Assembly (NCBI RefSeq): GCF_003590875.1
Contig: NZ_QYUN01000003.1
Span: forward strand, 1 to 64,000
Reading direction: 5' to 3'
Length of the DNA stretch: 64,000 nucleotides
From: Noviherbaspirillum cavernae
Lineage (GTDB): Bacteria; Pseudomonadota; Gammaproteobacteria; Burkholderiales; Burkholderiaceae_D
Positions 8,760 through 17,539 of the stretch are shown here, piece by piece. The notes below the pieces were generated by a model. It worked only from the letters and a program-made list of their open reading frames with translations. It did no database searches and was not told where the DNA came from. A program made the translations under genes and the position numbers. Each line of letters begins with the position of its first letter. Position 1 is the first letter of the stretch.

Positions 8760-9349
8760 AGTTCCACCTCGGCCGGCGCCAACACGGACGCGTCGTGGCT
8801 CTCGACCAGCTTCGGCAGACGCACCTCGGTCACGCGCCAGCCGCGATGGCTGATGCTGCCGTGAAACGGCGGCTTGCCGGCGACATTGCCGGTCAGGCGG
8901 ATGGCGGCGGCGTCGAAGCCATCGTTGAGCGTGATGCGGCTGCCCTCGCTTTCCTGCCGCACCGGCGCGATGCTGAAGTGTTCCTGCAGCACCTTGCGGC
9001 AGCCGTCATGCACCAGCCGCGCCGCCGCGCCGATGTCCGCATCGGAATAGCTGGTCAGATTCTCCTGCGTGAAATCGATCAGGCGGCCGTCGCGCTGCAA
9101 CAGGCCGAGCAGTTGAAGCGCGGCGTCGGGCGAAGCCTCCTTCAATACCGATGGCGGCGCTTGCGGCGGCACTGGCGCTGGCGCTTGCGATGATGCAGCG
9201 GGCGGCGCTTCCTCCGCACGGCGCAAGCGCTCGACGCCGGCGGCGAATTCGCCGCTCGACAAGGTGCCGAAGAATGCGCCGAACGCCAGCCCGATGCGGC
9301 GCAGGAAGGAGGGCGTTTCATGGTTCGGATCGGGCCTGGAATTGTTCAT
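8756..9349 (-). CDS. DUF2760 domain-containing protein
   Basis: The 197-residue protein has an N-terminal amphipathic part (FLRRIGLAFGAFFGTLSSGEFAAGVERL), an Ala/Pro-rich linker around residues 45-70 and a C-terminal domain with ALQLLGLLQRDGRLIDFTQE and GSISHRGWRVTEVRLPKL, which I recognise as DUF2760. The family has no known function but repeatedly accompanies the two Hsp70 types found here. The ATG at 9349 has AGGAG nine bases upstream; the longer upstream frame is not needed. It is the first gene of the three-gene operon and overlaps the next start by four bases. Confidence 0.85.
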   Translation of the reverse strand: MNNSRPDPNHETPSFLRRIGLAFGAFFGTLSSGEFAAGVERLRRAEEAPPAASSQAPAPVPPQAPPSVLKEASPDAALQLLGLLQRDGRLIDFTQENLTSYSDADIGAAARLVHDGCRKVLQEHFSIAPVRQESEGSRITLNDGFDAAAIRLTGNVAGKPPFHGSISHRGWRVTEVRLPKLVESHDASVLAPAEVEL

Positions 9350-9384
9350 TGTCTGCTCCTGTGGTTCATTGTCTGCTCCTGTGG
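9345..9384 (-). repeat. Tandem duplication of ribosome binding site and start of DUF2760 gene
   Basis: A 20-bp unit (TTCATTGTCTGCTCCTGTGG on the plus strand) occurs twice head to tail. On the minus strand each copy supplies AGGAGCAGACAATGAA, a ribosome binding site plus ATG. The upstream copy opens a seven-codon ORF (MNHRSRQ) whose TGA overlaps the real ATG, a layout suited to translational reinitiation. Confidence 0.9.
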
Positions 9385-9616
9385 TGGTCCGCGCAGCGAT
9401 GCTGGCCGGCTCATTTTCTGACCGGGATTCAGGAACATTGGTTCGTGGCCGTATTGACAACGCTGGCGCGCAGGCCGTCAAAAAGATGTATTGACGGCAA
9501 TATCTTGCGAATTTGACTTGTCGTCACGCAAAGAAAAAATGACGCACGAACAAGATTCGAAGTACATCAACACGACTTTTGACGCTTTCCAAGCTTCACG
9601 ATTTTGTTTTCATTTA

Positions 9617-9636
9617 TACTGTACAACCATACAGTA
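9617..9636 (+). promoter_or_regulatory. LexA (SOS) box
   Basis: TACTGTACAACCATACAGTA contains CTGT-N8-ACAG, the full consensus of the gamma/betaproteobacterial LexA operator, with the usual flanking TA on both sides. It ends 24 bases before the ATG of the small gene at 9661, where it would block a promoter. The nearest gene the other way (DUF2760) starts 268 bases off and is a less likely target. Confidence 0.75.
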
Positions 9637-9660
9637 AATCGTTGTAAAAAGAGAATTTCG

Positions 9661-9978
9661 ATGAAAGGCTTCGACGGATACAAGCTCTACAAACTGCACG
9701 CCGTGAAGGAACGGCTCGCGCTCGCCGTGAACACGATCGTCGAGCGCCACCGTACCGCCGGCGACGTGCTGACGTGGCGGCTCGTGCATCAAATCGAGAG
9801 CGAGGCGCTCGACATGCTGATGCAATCGCGCGATCTCGACGTGGAATACATCCGCATGGTGCGCTCCTCGCGCTGGGGCTACGTGCCGCGCGTGGACGAG
9901 CCGGCCGACCTGGAAACCCACGACGAGCTGCCGGTCGCACTTACCCTGATACAGCACGCCTACCACACCTCCCATTAG
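9661..9978 (+). CDS. Hypothetical protein (105 aa), likely SOS-controlled
   Basis: A small soluble protein beginning [19 protein letters not shown], with predicted helices rich in charged residues and a central [21 protein letters not shown] segment; no signal peptide or membrane helix. No family is recognised. The ATG at 9661 is preferred over an upstream ATG at 9604 because the LexA-type operator lies between them and would overlap the promoter. pncB begins only 29 bases after the stop on the same strand, so the two are probably one transcript and pncB would share the SOS control. Confidence 0.7.
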   Translation: MKGFDGYKLYKLHAVKERLALAVNTIVERHRTAGDVLTWRLVHQIESEALDMLMQSRDLDVEYIRMVRSSRWGYVPRVDEPADLETHDELPVALTLIQHAYHTSH

Positions 9979-10007
9979 CGACGCGCCAGCGAACGCAAGG
10001 ATCACGC

Positions 10008-11198
10008 ATGGAACCCGTCGTTCGCAGTCTGCTGGAAAACGACCTCTACAAATTCACCATGTGGCAGGCGCTGCTGCACAGCAATCCCGGTGCGCACGCC
10101 GAATACAGCTTTGTCTGCCGCAACACACCCGCCTTTCCGCTTGCCGAACTGGCCGCCGACGTCAGTCGCGAAATCGACGCGCTGTGCGCGATGCGCTTTC
10201 GCGAAGACGAACTCGACTACCTGCGCAGCCTGCGCTTCATCAAGAGTGACTTCGTCGATTTCCTCTCGATCTTCCGCTTCCAGCGCCGCTTCATCGAGGT
10301 CGAGGCGCAGGGCGACACGCTGGCGATCCGCGCGCTCGGGCCGCAGGTGCATGTCATGGCCTTCGAGATCTTCGTGCTCTACATCGTCAACGAACTCTAC
10401 TTCCGGCGGCTGACGACCGCCGGCACGCTCGACGAAGCGCGCCGCCGCCTGCAGGCCAAGATCGACGCGCTCGACGCTTTCGGCAAGGAACCGCCCCGGC
10501 GCAGCCCCTTCGATTTCTCCGACTTCGGCCTGCGCCGCAGGCACTCCGGCGCCTGGCACGACGAACTCGTGCGCACGCTGAAATCCAGGGTGCCGCACTA
10601 CTTCAAGGGCACCTCCAACGTCTATCTCGCGAGGAAATTCGATCTGGTGCCGATGGGCACGATGGCGCATGAGTATCTGCAATCCTTCCAGGCCTTCGGC
10701 GTGCGCCTGCGCGATTTCCAGAAGGCCGCGCTGGAAGCCTGGGTGCAGGAATATCGCGGCGACCTCGGCACCGCGCTGACCGACGTGGTCGGCATGGACG
10801 CCTTCCTCGCCGACTTCGACCTCTATTTCGCCAAGCTGTTCGACGGCCTGCGCCACGATTCCGGCGACCCGGTGGTATGGGGCGAAAAGGCGCTCGCGCA
10901 CTACGCGCGCCTGCGGATCGATCCGATGACCAAGCGGCTGGTGTTTTCCGACGGACTGGATTTTGCTACCGCGTTCCGCCTGTACCGCCATTTCGCCGAC
11001 CGCACGCTGACCGGCTTCGGCATCGGCACCAACCTCACCAACGACACCGGCATCGCGCCCCTGAACATCGTGATGAAACTCACGCGCTGCAACGGCCAGC
11101 CTGTGGCGAAACTGTCCGATTCTCCCGGCAAGATGCTGTGCACGGACGAGACGTTTCTGGCGTATCTGCGGCAGGTGTTCGGGGTCCGGAATTCATAG
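10008..11198 (+). CDS. pncB: Nicotinate phosphoribosyltransferase
   Basis: The 396-residue protein catalyses ATP-assisted transfer of phosphoribosyl from PRPP to nicotinate, the first step of the Preiss-Handler NAD salvage route, in the cytoplasm. Family hallmarks include [17 protein letters not shown] at the N-terminus, the [11 protein letters not shown] and GTMAHE segment (phosphoribosyl-binding and catalytic His), LRHDSGDP and [10 protein letters not shown] plus [10 protein letters not shown] near the C-terminus. The ATG has AAGGA seven bases upstream. Length is typical of PncB. It appears to be transcribed with the LexA-boxed gene upstream, an arrangement I do not know from E. coli. Confidence 0.95.
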   Translation: MEPVVRSLLENDLYKFTMWQALLHSNPGAHAEYSFVCRNTPAFPLAELAADVSREIDALCAMRFREDELDYLRSLRFIKSDFVDFLSIFRFQRRFIEVEAQGDTLAIRALGPQVHVMAFEIFVLYIVNELYFRRLTTAGTLDEARRRLQAKIDALDAFGKEPPRRSPFDFSDFGLRRRHSGAWHDELVRTLKSRVPHYFKGTSNVYLARKFDLVPMGTMAHEYLQSFQAFGVRLRDFQKAALEAWVQEYRGDLGTALTDVVGMDAFLADFDLYFAKLFDGLRHDSGDPVVWGEKALAHYARLRIDPMTKRLVFSDGLDFATAFRLYRHFADRTLTGFGIGTNLTNDTGIAPLNIVMKLTRCNGQPVAKLSDSPGKMLCTDETFLAYLRQVFGVRNS

Positions 11199-11218
11199 GC
11201 GCGCTCGGCGTGTCTGAT

Positions 11219-11295
11219 CCCAACACGCATCGTAGTGGAAGGGACATTTGAACGGGTTAAGTAAGCTTGCATCAGGCAAAAGGCAAGTCCTGACC
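11219..11295. mobile_element. Solo IS3-family end
   Basis: The segment ...GTAGTGGAAGGGACATTTGAACG through CATCAGGCAAAAGGCAAGTCCTGACC matches, in reverse orientation, the left end of the IS3-type element at 15728, including its outer tip. The outer tip faces right, toward the sulfatase module. No transposase remains. Confidence 0.65.
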
Positions 11296-11349
11296 TCGTT
11301 CCTTTAACAAGCACGTGCGTGCGCCAACCGCAAAGACGACGCGATGTGC

Positions 11350-11508
11350 TTAAAGCTTGTCATAGCACGCGCTTAGTTGGGATGGGACGGCGGAGTACAT
11401 CGCCGCACAAAGATTGCGCTGTGTGCGAAGGTCGCGGTTCTCTTCAAGCTGGGGAGCGCTGGAACACCCGGCCAGCATAGTGAGAACAATCAAAATAGCT
11501 TTGCCCAT
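11350..11508 (-). CDS. Small lipoprotein (52 aa)
   Basis: The product starts MGKAILIVLTMLAGCSSAP: a short signal peptide with lipobox LAGC, then about 35 mature residues with two further Cys. ACAGGAG lies six to seven bases before the ATG, so the long upstream frame is not needed. It follows the arylsulfatase stop by 71 bases on the same strand and could be the last gene of that operon. It resembles the many small entericidin-sized lipoproteins but no specific family is recognised. Confidence 0.6.
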   Translation of the reverse strand: MGKAILIVLTMLAGCSSAPQLEENRDLRTQRNLCAAMYSAVPSQLSACYDKL

Positions 11509-11579
11509 GTCGACTCCTGTTGATTCCCATGCGTTGCGTTTCCCATGCCCGTATGTAGCGGGCATGGATAAACGGTACG

Positions 11580-13154
11580 TCAATTGCTGCTTCCGTGGGG
11601 ATTGGTCATTTTGCTCATTGCGTTTTCGATGGCCTTCTTCATGCTCAAGGTGTCGGCACCCTGTGACGGCGGGAACTCTTGCATGCTTTTTAAGTGTGCG
11701 GCAAGGAAAGGCCCGGCGGCCGTCGGTGCCCATAGCTTGGAGGCGAAGAACTTGCGACCGACGTAACCCCACTCGTGCGACTCCGGGTCCATCTTTTCCA
11801 TCGGGTCCATCCACAAGTTGAAGACGTAGGGCACGCTTGGGTACGCCTTTTCATTCCACCAGCTGCCCTCTTTCTTCACGCCGATATGCATCTTCCAGTG
11901 ATCCACGCGCACCGCCATCAGATCGGTTTCGTCGTAGTAGAAATATTCGCGGCGTGCGGACTTCTTCGACTCTCCGGTCCAGTGATCGATGTTGTTGTAG
12001 CCGTCGAGATGCACCTTGTAGGTCGTGTCGCCCATCTTGACGCCTTCGATAAGCTTTTCCTTCAAGTCGGGCAAGCCTGCGGCGGCAGCCAGCGATGCGT
12101 ACAGATCCTCGTGCGCCTGGATTTCATTGGACTTGCTCCCGGCCGGAATCTTGTCTGGCCAGCGTGCCAGACAAGGCACACGCACGCCGCCTTCCCACGT
12201 GGTGCCCTTCTCGCCGCGGAACGGCGCATAGCCGCCATCGGGCCACATCATTAATTCGTTGCCGTTATCCGTGGTGTAAATCACGATGGTGTTGTCAGCG
12301 ATGCCGAGATCGTCCAGTTTCTTCAGAATGGCACCGACATGCTCGTCGTGCTCGATCATCTTGGCGCGCACCACGTCTTCTTCCGCGCGCCCTTCGTCCA
12401 CGGCCATCTGCACATACCTGGGTTGCGGGTGTGACCAGATATGGATCGCCGTCGAGTTGAACCAGACGAAGAACGGCGCGTCGCCCTTGCCGACCTTGTC
12501 CATCCACGTCAGCGTTTCCGTCAGTACTTCCGAGTCGAAGGTCTTCATCCGTTCGCGCGTGAGCTTGCCGGTGTCTTCGATTTTCTGCTTGCCGACACGG
12601 CCGAACTTCGGATCTTCCGAGGGATCGTCCTCGTCCGTGGCCCAGGTGTGCAACACGCCGCGCGGGCCATAGGTCTTCAGATACTCCGGATTTTTCTGTC
12701 CCGGATAATCGAGCTCTTCCGGTTCTTCTTCCGCATTCAAGTGATACAGATTGCCGAACCATTCGTCGAAGCCATGCACGGTCGGCAGAAATTCATTGCG
12801 GTCGCCAAGATGGTTCTTGCCGAACTGCGCCGTCGCATAACCTTGCGTCTTCAACACCTCGGCCAAAGTCGGATCGACCTTTTGAATACCCCGTGTCGAA
12901 CCAGGAATGCCGATGGTGGTCATGCCGGTACGTACCGGCATTTGCCCCATGATGAACGCGGCGCGTCCCGCCGTGCAACTCGGCTGACCGTAATGATCGG
13001 TAAACAGGATGCCTTCTTCGGCGATGCGATCGATATTCGGCGTGCGTCCCATCATGCTGTTGGTATAGGCACCCACATTCCACATGCCGATGTCGTCGCC
13101 GAAGATGACAACAATGTTCGGCTTTCCTTGCGCTTGCTTGTTTTGCGTTGCCAT
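11580..13154 (-). CDS. Arylsulfatase (sulfatase family S1)
   Basis: The 524-residue enzyme should hydrolyse sulfate esters. It has the metal-binding FGDDIG motif (Asp20, Asp21), the formylglycine signature CTAGR starting at Cys60 (a CxAxR variant of the usual CxPxR), HxG-containing LG/KNHLGD, and TTDNGNE with GEKGTTWEGGVRVP toward the centre. The Cys must be converted to formylglycine, but no FGE or anSME gene is in the window. No signal peptide is seen (MATQNKQAQGKPNIVVIFG), suggesting a cytoplasmic enzyme. A GGAGG ribosome binding site supports the start. It lies between IS3-end remnants with two membrane-protein genes upstream. Confidence 0.9.
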   Translation of the reverse strand: MATQNKQAQGKPNIVVIFGDDIGMWNVGAYTNSMMGRTPNIDRIAEEGILFTDHYGQPSCTAGRAAFIMGQMPVRTGMTTIGIPGSTRGIQKVDPTLAEVLKTQGYATAQFGKNHLGDRNEFLPTVHGFDEWFGNLYHLNAEEEPEELDYPGQKNPEYLKTYGPRGVLHTWATDEDDPSEDPKFGRVGKQKIEDTGKLTRERMKTFDSEVLTETLTWMDKVGKGDAPFFVWFNSTAIHIWSHPQPRYVQMAVDEGRAEEDVVRAKMIEHDEHVGAILKKLDDLGIADNTIVIYTTDNGNELMMWPDGGYAPFRGEKGTTWEGGVRVPCLARWPDKIPAGSKSNEIQAHEDLYASLAAAAGLPDLKEKLIEGVKMGDTTYKVHLDGYNNIDHWTGESKKSARREYFYYDETDLMAVRVDHWKMHIGVKKEGSWWNEKAYPSVPYVFNLWMDPMEKMDPESHEWGYVGRKFFASKLWAPTAAGPFLAAHLKSMQEFPPSQGADTLSMKKAIENAMSKMTNPHGSSN

Positions 13155-13202
13155 GCTTCCTCCAATTGGACAATAGTGCTGCGGTAAAAGATCACTGCAC
13201 GA

Positions 13203-13466
13203 TCACCGGCGGAATAACCAATACAACCCCGTTGCTCCCAGCACGATGACAATTCCACTGATGAGATCAATTGCTAGCTCGGTGAGCAACTTCGACTGGA
13301 TCAGGTAAATGCTGAAGCGGTTGATGGTGATGCCGAAACTGATCATCGAAATCGCCGTGCGCAACTACGCCAGATAAGTGCGCTCGTTTGCCAATTGCTC
13401 GGAAACGTACGATTTGGCTTCGGCGACGGCCGTCGATCCGGCACTGTTCGACACGACATTCTCCAT
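13203..13466 (-). pseudogene. DUF202/YidH-like membrane protein with in-frame amber stop
   Basis: From the ATG at 13466 the frame encodes ...SYVSEQLANERTYLA, a TAG at codon 34 (13365-13367), then LRTAISMISFGITINRFSIY and two hydrophobic segments ending WLFRR-stop. DUF202 proteins conserve LANERTFLAWLRT, so the TAG stands exactly where a Trp (TGG) is expected; the rest is in frame. One G-to-A change would therefore have killed the gene. It starts six bases after the DUF1622 gene ends, in the same operon. Confidence 0.8.
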
Positions 13467-13472
13467 AGGCAC

Positions 13473-13865
13473 TCAATATTTTTGCTCTCGCAAACTTCGA
13501 TCATGCGTCCCGGCTTCAACAGGCGGCATGCGACGTTCCATGTATTTATCCAGATCGCGGTCCAGAAAATACGTAAGGAAAGTTCGAATCACCGCCACCG
13601 TGGCAAGCTTGCCAAGATCGTCCCAGGTCGGCGCCACCAGTGTGTCGACGATATCCGTGCCGAGCTGAAAAGTCAGTGCCGCAATCAGCCAACGGGCAAA
13701 CTTGATGAACACCTCGCGCAACCGGGCGCCTGACACATCTTTATTCACCACGGTGCCAACAATGGCAATCAACGCTTCGATGGCACCAAAAGCAATGAGC
13801 ACCAACGCGATTGCGCCGAGGCAAAGCGAGATGAAAGCCGCGGCTTGATGTACGAAATCTTCCAC
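13473..13865 (-). CDS. DUF1622 family membrane protein
   Basis: The 130-residue protein has a hydrophobic N-terminal helix (FISLCLGAIALVLIAFGAIEALIAIV), a second helix ending in FARWLIAALTFQLGTDIVDTLVAPTWDDLGKLA, a third in VIRTFLTYFLDRDLDKY. The LGADI-like motif (here LGTDIVDT) and the RTFLxYFLxxE-like end identify DUF1622, inner-membrane proteins of unknown role. It heads a likely operon with the DUF202 remnant and the sulfatase. Confidence 0.8.
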   Translation of the reverse strand: MEDFVHQAAAFISLCLGAIALVLIAFGAIEALIAIVGTVVNKDVSGARLREVFIKFARWLIAALTFQLGTDIVDTLVAPTWDDLGKLATVAVIRTFLTYFLDRDLDKYMERRMPPVEAGTHDRSLREQKY

Positions 13866-13904
13866 TCGTCGTCCGTCACATGGTTATCGGATGAGATACC
13901 AAAA

Positions 13905-13926
13905 CGGCTCGTTTGATCACGAGCCG
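13905..13926 (-). terminator. Hairpin upstream of DUF1622 gene
   Basis: CGGCTCGT and ACGAGCCG form an 8-bp stem with loop TTGATC; read leftward it is followed by TTTTGG. It could terminate transcription arriving from the hmp side or act as an attenuator or operator 40 bases upstream of the DUF1622 start. Confidence 0.35.
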
Positions 13927-14038
13927 CAATCGACGCTAAATCCAGATGTCTGTTTTATGTTACGGCTCGGAGTGAAAAACGCTATTGGACCTTAGGCCAA
14001 CTTGGCGGGTGGGATGGGAAGAAACTTGGGAACATAGG

Positions 14039-14106
14039 GTCAGGTCGTGCCTGATGCGAGCTTGACCTGTTCAAATGTCTCGTCCACTACGATGCGTGTT
14101 GGAATC
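14039..14106. mobile_element. Solo IS3-family end
   Basis: TCAGGTCGTGCCTGATGCGAGC and TTGACCTGTTCAAATGTCTCGTCC match the left end at 15728 with a short internal loss of CTTTTGC-like bases. Its outer tip faces left, so together with 11219-11295 it brackets the sulfatase module. Confidence 0.65.
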
Positions 14107-14186
14107 GGGCGCGCCGATCGCGTCTATGAACTACGGACCCCGCTGACCCCGGTCCCGCAATCCGAGCGCTTCCCACCGGCTTCCTG

Positions 14187-15443
<1,257 letters not shown>

Positions 15444-15468
15444 CTAGACGGCGGCCTACCTCGTCGCT

Positions 15469-15482
15469 TTGATCAATGTCAA
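15469..15482 (-). promoter_or_regulatory. FNR/Dnr-type operator upstream of hmp
   Basis: On the minus strand the site reads TTGACATTGATCAA, matching the FNR-family pattern TTGAY-N4-RTCAA with complete half sites. It is centred about 77 bases upstream of the hmp ATG, a position from which a CRP/FNR-family regulator (Fnr, Anr, Dnr or NnrR) could activate. No such regulator gene is in the window. Confidence 0.5.
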
Positions 15483-15551
15483 GTCTAAGCAGGTTGACAG
15501 AAGTTCTTTGACCCAAACTGACTTCATGGACTTCGGCAGGAGGAAGTTGCC

Positions 15552-15727
15552 ATGACAGGAACAAGCTTGACTGTGGCGGAGCAACGACGGCTTTCGGAAA
15601 CACTGCAGCATACGCACGATGTGCGCTTGTATCGGCGCACGCTTGCCGTACTGGAATGCGGTCACGGCAAGGGCGTGGTGGAAGTGGCGCAAACGCTGCG
15701 CGGGACGCGGCAAAGCGGTCGAGCGCG
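15552..15727 (+). pseudogene. IS630-family transposase, N-terminal fragment
   Basis: The ATG at 15552 follows an AGGAGG ribosome binding site and opens MTGTSLTVAEQRRLSETLQ, then RLYRRTLAVLECGHGKGVVEVAQTL, the helix-turn-helix N-terminus of IS630/winged-helix transposases. The frame is cut after about 55 codons where the IS3-type element begins at 15728. The catalytic DDE domain is absent. Confidence 0.65.
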
Positions 15728-16487
15728 GGGTCAGGTCTTGCCTTTTGCCTGATGCGAGCTTGACCGGTTCAAATGTCCCGTCCACTACGATGAGAGTTAG
15801 AAGGTGAAGTCACCGAACGAGGCCATCCGGTCGCCGAAGTGGCAAGCAGGCTGCCTTCCGTAATGGCACCGATCCATTTGCAGCAGCAATTCGATGTCGC
15901 CCAGCCGAACCGCGTTTTGGGAACCGATATTACGTACATTCGTACGCATGAAGGTCGGCTGTTCCTGGCTGCAGCGATCGATTTTTTTTCTCGTCAGGTC
16001 GTCGACTGGTCGATGCAGCCGCACATGGATCGTGAGCTGGCATTGAATGCCTTGCTCATGACAGTGTGGAGAAGACAGCCAACGGAAACGGTCATCGTGC
16101 ATTCGGATCAGGGCAGCCAGTTCAGTAGTTATGACTGGCAGGATTTCCTCAAGGCGCACAAGCTGAAAGCCAGTATGAGCCGGCGTGGGAACCACCATGA
16201 TAATGCGGTCGCGGAGAGCTTCTTCCAGTTGCTCAAGCGCGAGCGCATCCGGCGCAAAATCTGCAACAGCTGGGACGAAGTTCGACGGGACGTGTTCGAC
16301 TGCATCGAGATGTTCTACAACCCAAAACGTCGTCACGGTTACAACAACCGGCTTTCGCCGGTAGACTACGAGAAGCAGTACTTCGAGAAACTCGCTCGTG
16401 TCCAGGATACTGGGGGCGATTCAAATCGTGGTGGACGGGAAATTTGAACCGGTTAAGCTCGCATCAGGCAAAAGGCAAGACCTGCCC
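15728..16487 (+). mobile_element. Internally deleted IS3-family element
   Basis: The element begins GGTCAGGTCTTGCCTTTTGC and ends with the inverted counterpart GCAAAAGGCAAGACCTG near 16487. At about 760 bp it is far shorter than the 1.2-1.3 kb usual for IS3 members. The OrfA start (ATGAGAGTTAGAAG) runs into a late OrfA piece (TERGHPVAEVASRL) and that directly into OrfB, so two internal deletions are apparent. It has inserted into an IS630-type gene. Confidence 0.75.
15839..16447 (+). pseudogene. IS3-family transposase OrfB, deletion derivative
   Basis: The frame carries an OrfA tail fused to the rve-type integrase core: GTDITYIRTHEGRLFLAAAID with the first Asp, VIHSDQGSQFSSYDW with the second, and NAVAESFFQLLKRERI with the Glu, ending in YNPKRRHGYNNRLSPVDYE. 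The DDE triad is intact, but the N-terminal OrfB DNA-binding part and most of OrfA are deleted, so autonomous transposition is unlikely. Confidence 0.8.
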
Positions 16488-16541
16488 CCCGTTCCTTGCA
16501 TGCAGAATCGAACGCAATCTGGAAAGAGCAGTGTGAGCGAT

Positions 16542-17153
16542 ATGAAACAGAAGGAAGACGCTTCTTCCATAAATCATCAAAGGCGTGGAGCAGGAGAGAA
16601 ATCAACTCTAGCGTTTAAGTGGGCCGTCATCATTTTTGCGGCCCTATCTGTCATTGTGCATATCGCTGCAGAACTACTGGACGATACAAAAGGCGGCGCG
16701 GCAGTTGCTCACTTTTTTACAGAGTGGATGCCATTCCTCAAACGTGCAGCCATGAACAAGACTGAACACATTGTTTCGCATCAGATTTATTTTGGGGCAA
16801 TGATAGTCGTTGGCCTGTTGTCAATGGCATATCCGATATTCATTGAGTTTTTTCATCAAGTGAAAGTTCGCAAATTTACTAGGTTCTTCATGTTGAATTT
16901 CCTGATTGGTTTTTCAGCGATATGTTCCTTATTTCTGTTCACGTTTTTTCTGCTGATTTACTACCCAATTAGCTGGACCACTACGGGTATTAAAGGGAAT
17001 GTATTTCTCTCCCTCTATTGGCGTCCCATTTTCGGCGGCGGTGCGGTATGGAGTGTGGCAGTTTTCTTTTGGGTACTAGCTATTTATCTGATTAAAGCTA
17101 CGATTTCTCTGGTTGAGAAATCAGTCTTGCCGAGTAACCAAACTGAAGAGTAG
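16542..17153 (+). CDS. Hypothetical membrane protein, low GC (203 aa)
   Basis: The protein has a charged N-terminus (MKQKEDASSINHQRRGAGEK) and four hydrophobic helices (around FKWAVIIFAALSVIVHIAA, FGAMIVVGLLSMAYPIFI, LIGFSAICSLFLFTFFLLIYY and WSVAVFFWVLAIYLI). No family is recognised. Codon use and AT content differ clearly from the surroundings, and the gene starts 50 bases after an IS3 end, both signs of transfer. Possible alternative starts are the GTG at 16533, closer to GGAAAGAG, and the ATG at 16500. Confidence 0.6.
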   Translation: MKQKEDASSINHQRRGAGEKSTLAFKWAVIIFAALSVIVHIAAELLDDTKGGAAVAHFFTEWMPFLKRAAMNKTEHIVSHQIYFGAMIVVGLLSMAYPIFIEFFHQVKVRKFTRFFMLNFLIGFSAICSLFLFTFFLLIYYPISWTTTGIKGNVFLSLYWRPIFGGGAVWSVAVFFWVLAIYLIKATISLVEKSVLPSNQTEE

Positions 17154-17539
17154 CTATGACAACAATGGTAATTCCGCCGAAAAACGAGCGGCATTGAAAG
17201 TGGAACTTTCTCCCATCAGAAACGAGGAAGTTTTACATGAAGAAGGCGCGATTTTCGGAAAACCGGATGGTGCCAGGTTGATGTGAGCAACGCCGAGCAT
17301 GTCTTCGATTGCTGTGCGTTCGAGCGAGGTAGTGGAAGCTCTTGCGACGTTGTTCACGAGTCCGTAAAACAGTGCGGCTTGCGCCAGTTCGTCGATTGTC
17401 GAGCGTGCCATGGCGTGCTCGGCGAGGATGAAGATTCGGCGAAACGCGAATGCAGTTGCATGCACGCGATGGAAAATCGTCCGAATCTCGCCCTGCACCG
17501 GCGCCTGCCGACGCCGCTACTCAGTTACACGCCACCGCC
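17154..17539. other. Region without a confident gene
   Basis: A minus-strand frame spans 17154-17498 and contains FRRIFILAEHAMARSTIDEL and ALFYGLVNNVARASTTSLERTAIEDMLGVAHINL, which reads like protein, but no family or ribosome binding site is recognised and the C-terminal part degenerates. It may be a gene remnant carried next to the IS scar. Confidence 0.3.

Noticed and set aside
6831..8864. A 677-codon open frame on the plus strand, including a (Met-His-Ala)n stretch
   Set aside because: Antisense to the Hsp70 gene; the low-complexity stretch is only the other strand of the 9-bp repeat, and no family features are seen.
13365..13367. TAG in the DUF202 gene read as pyrrolysine or other recoding
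   Set aside because: No pyrrolysine genes are seen, and the position requires Trp; a TGG to TAG mutation explains it simply.
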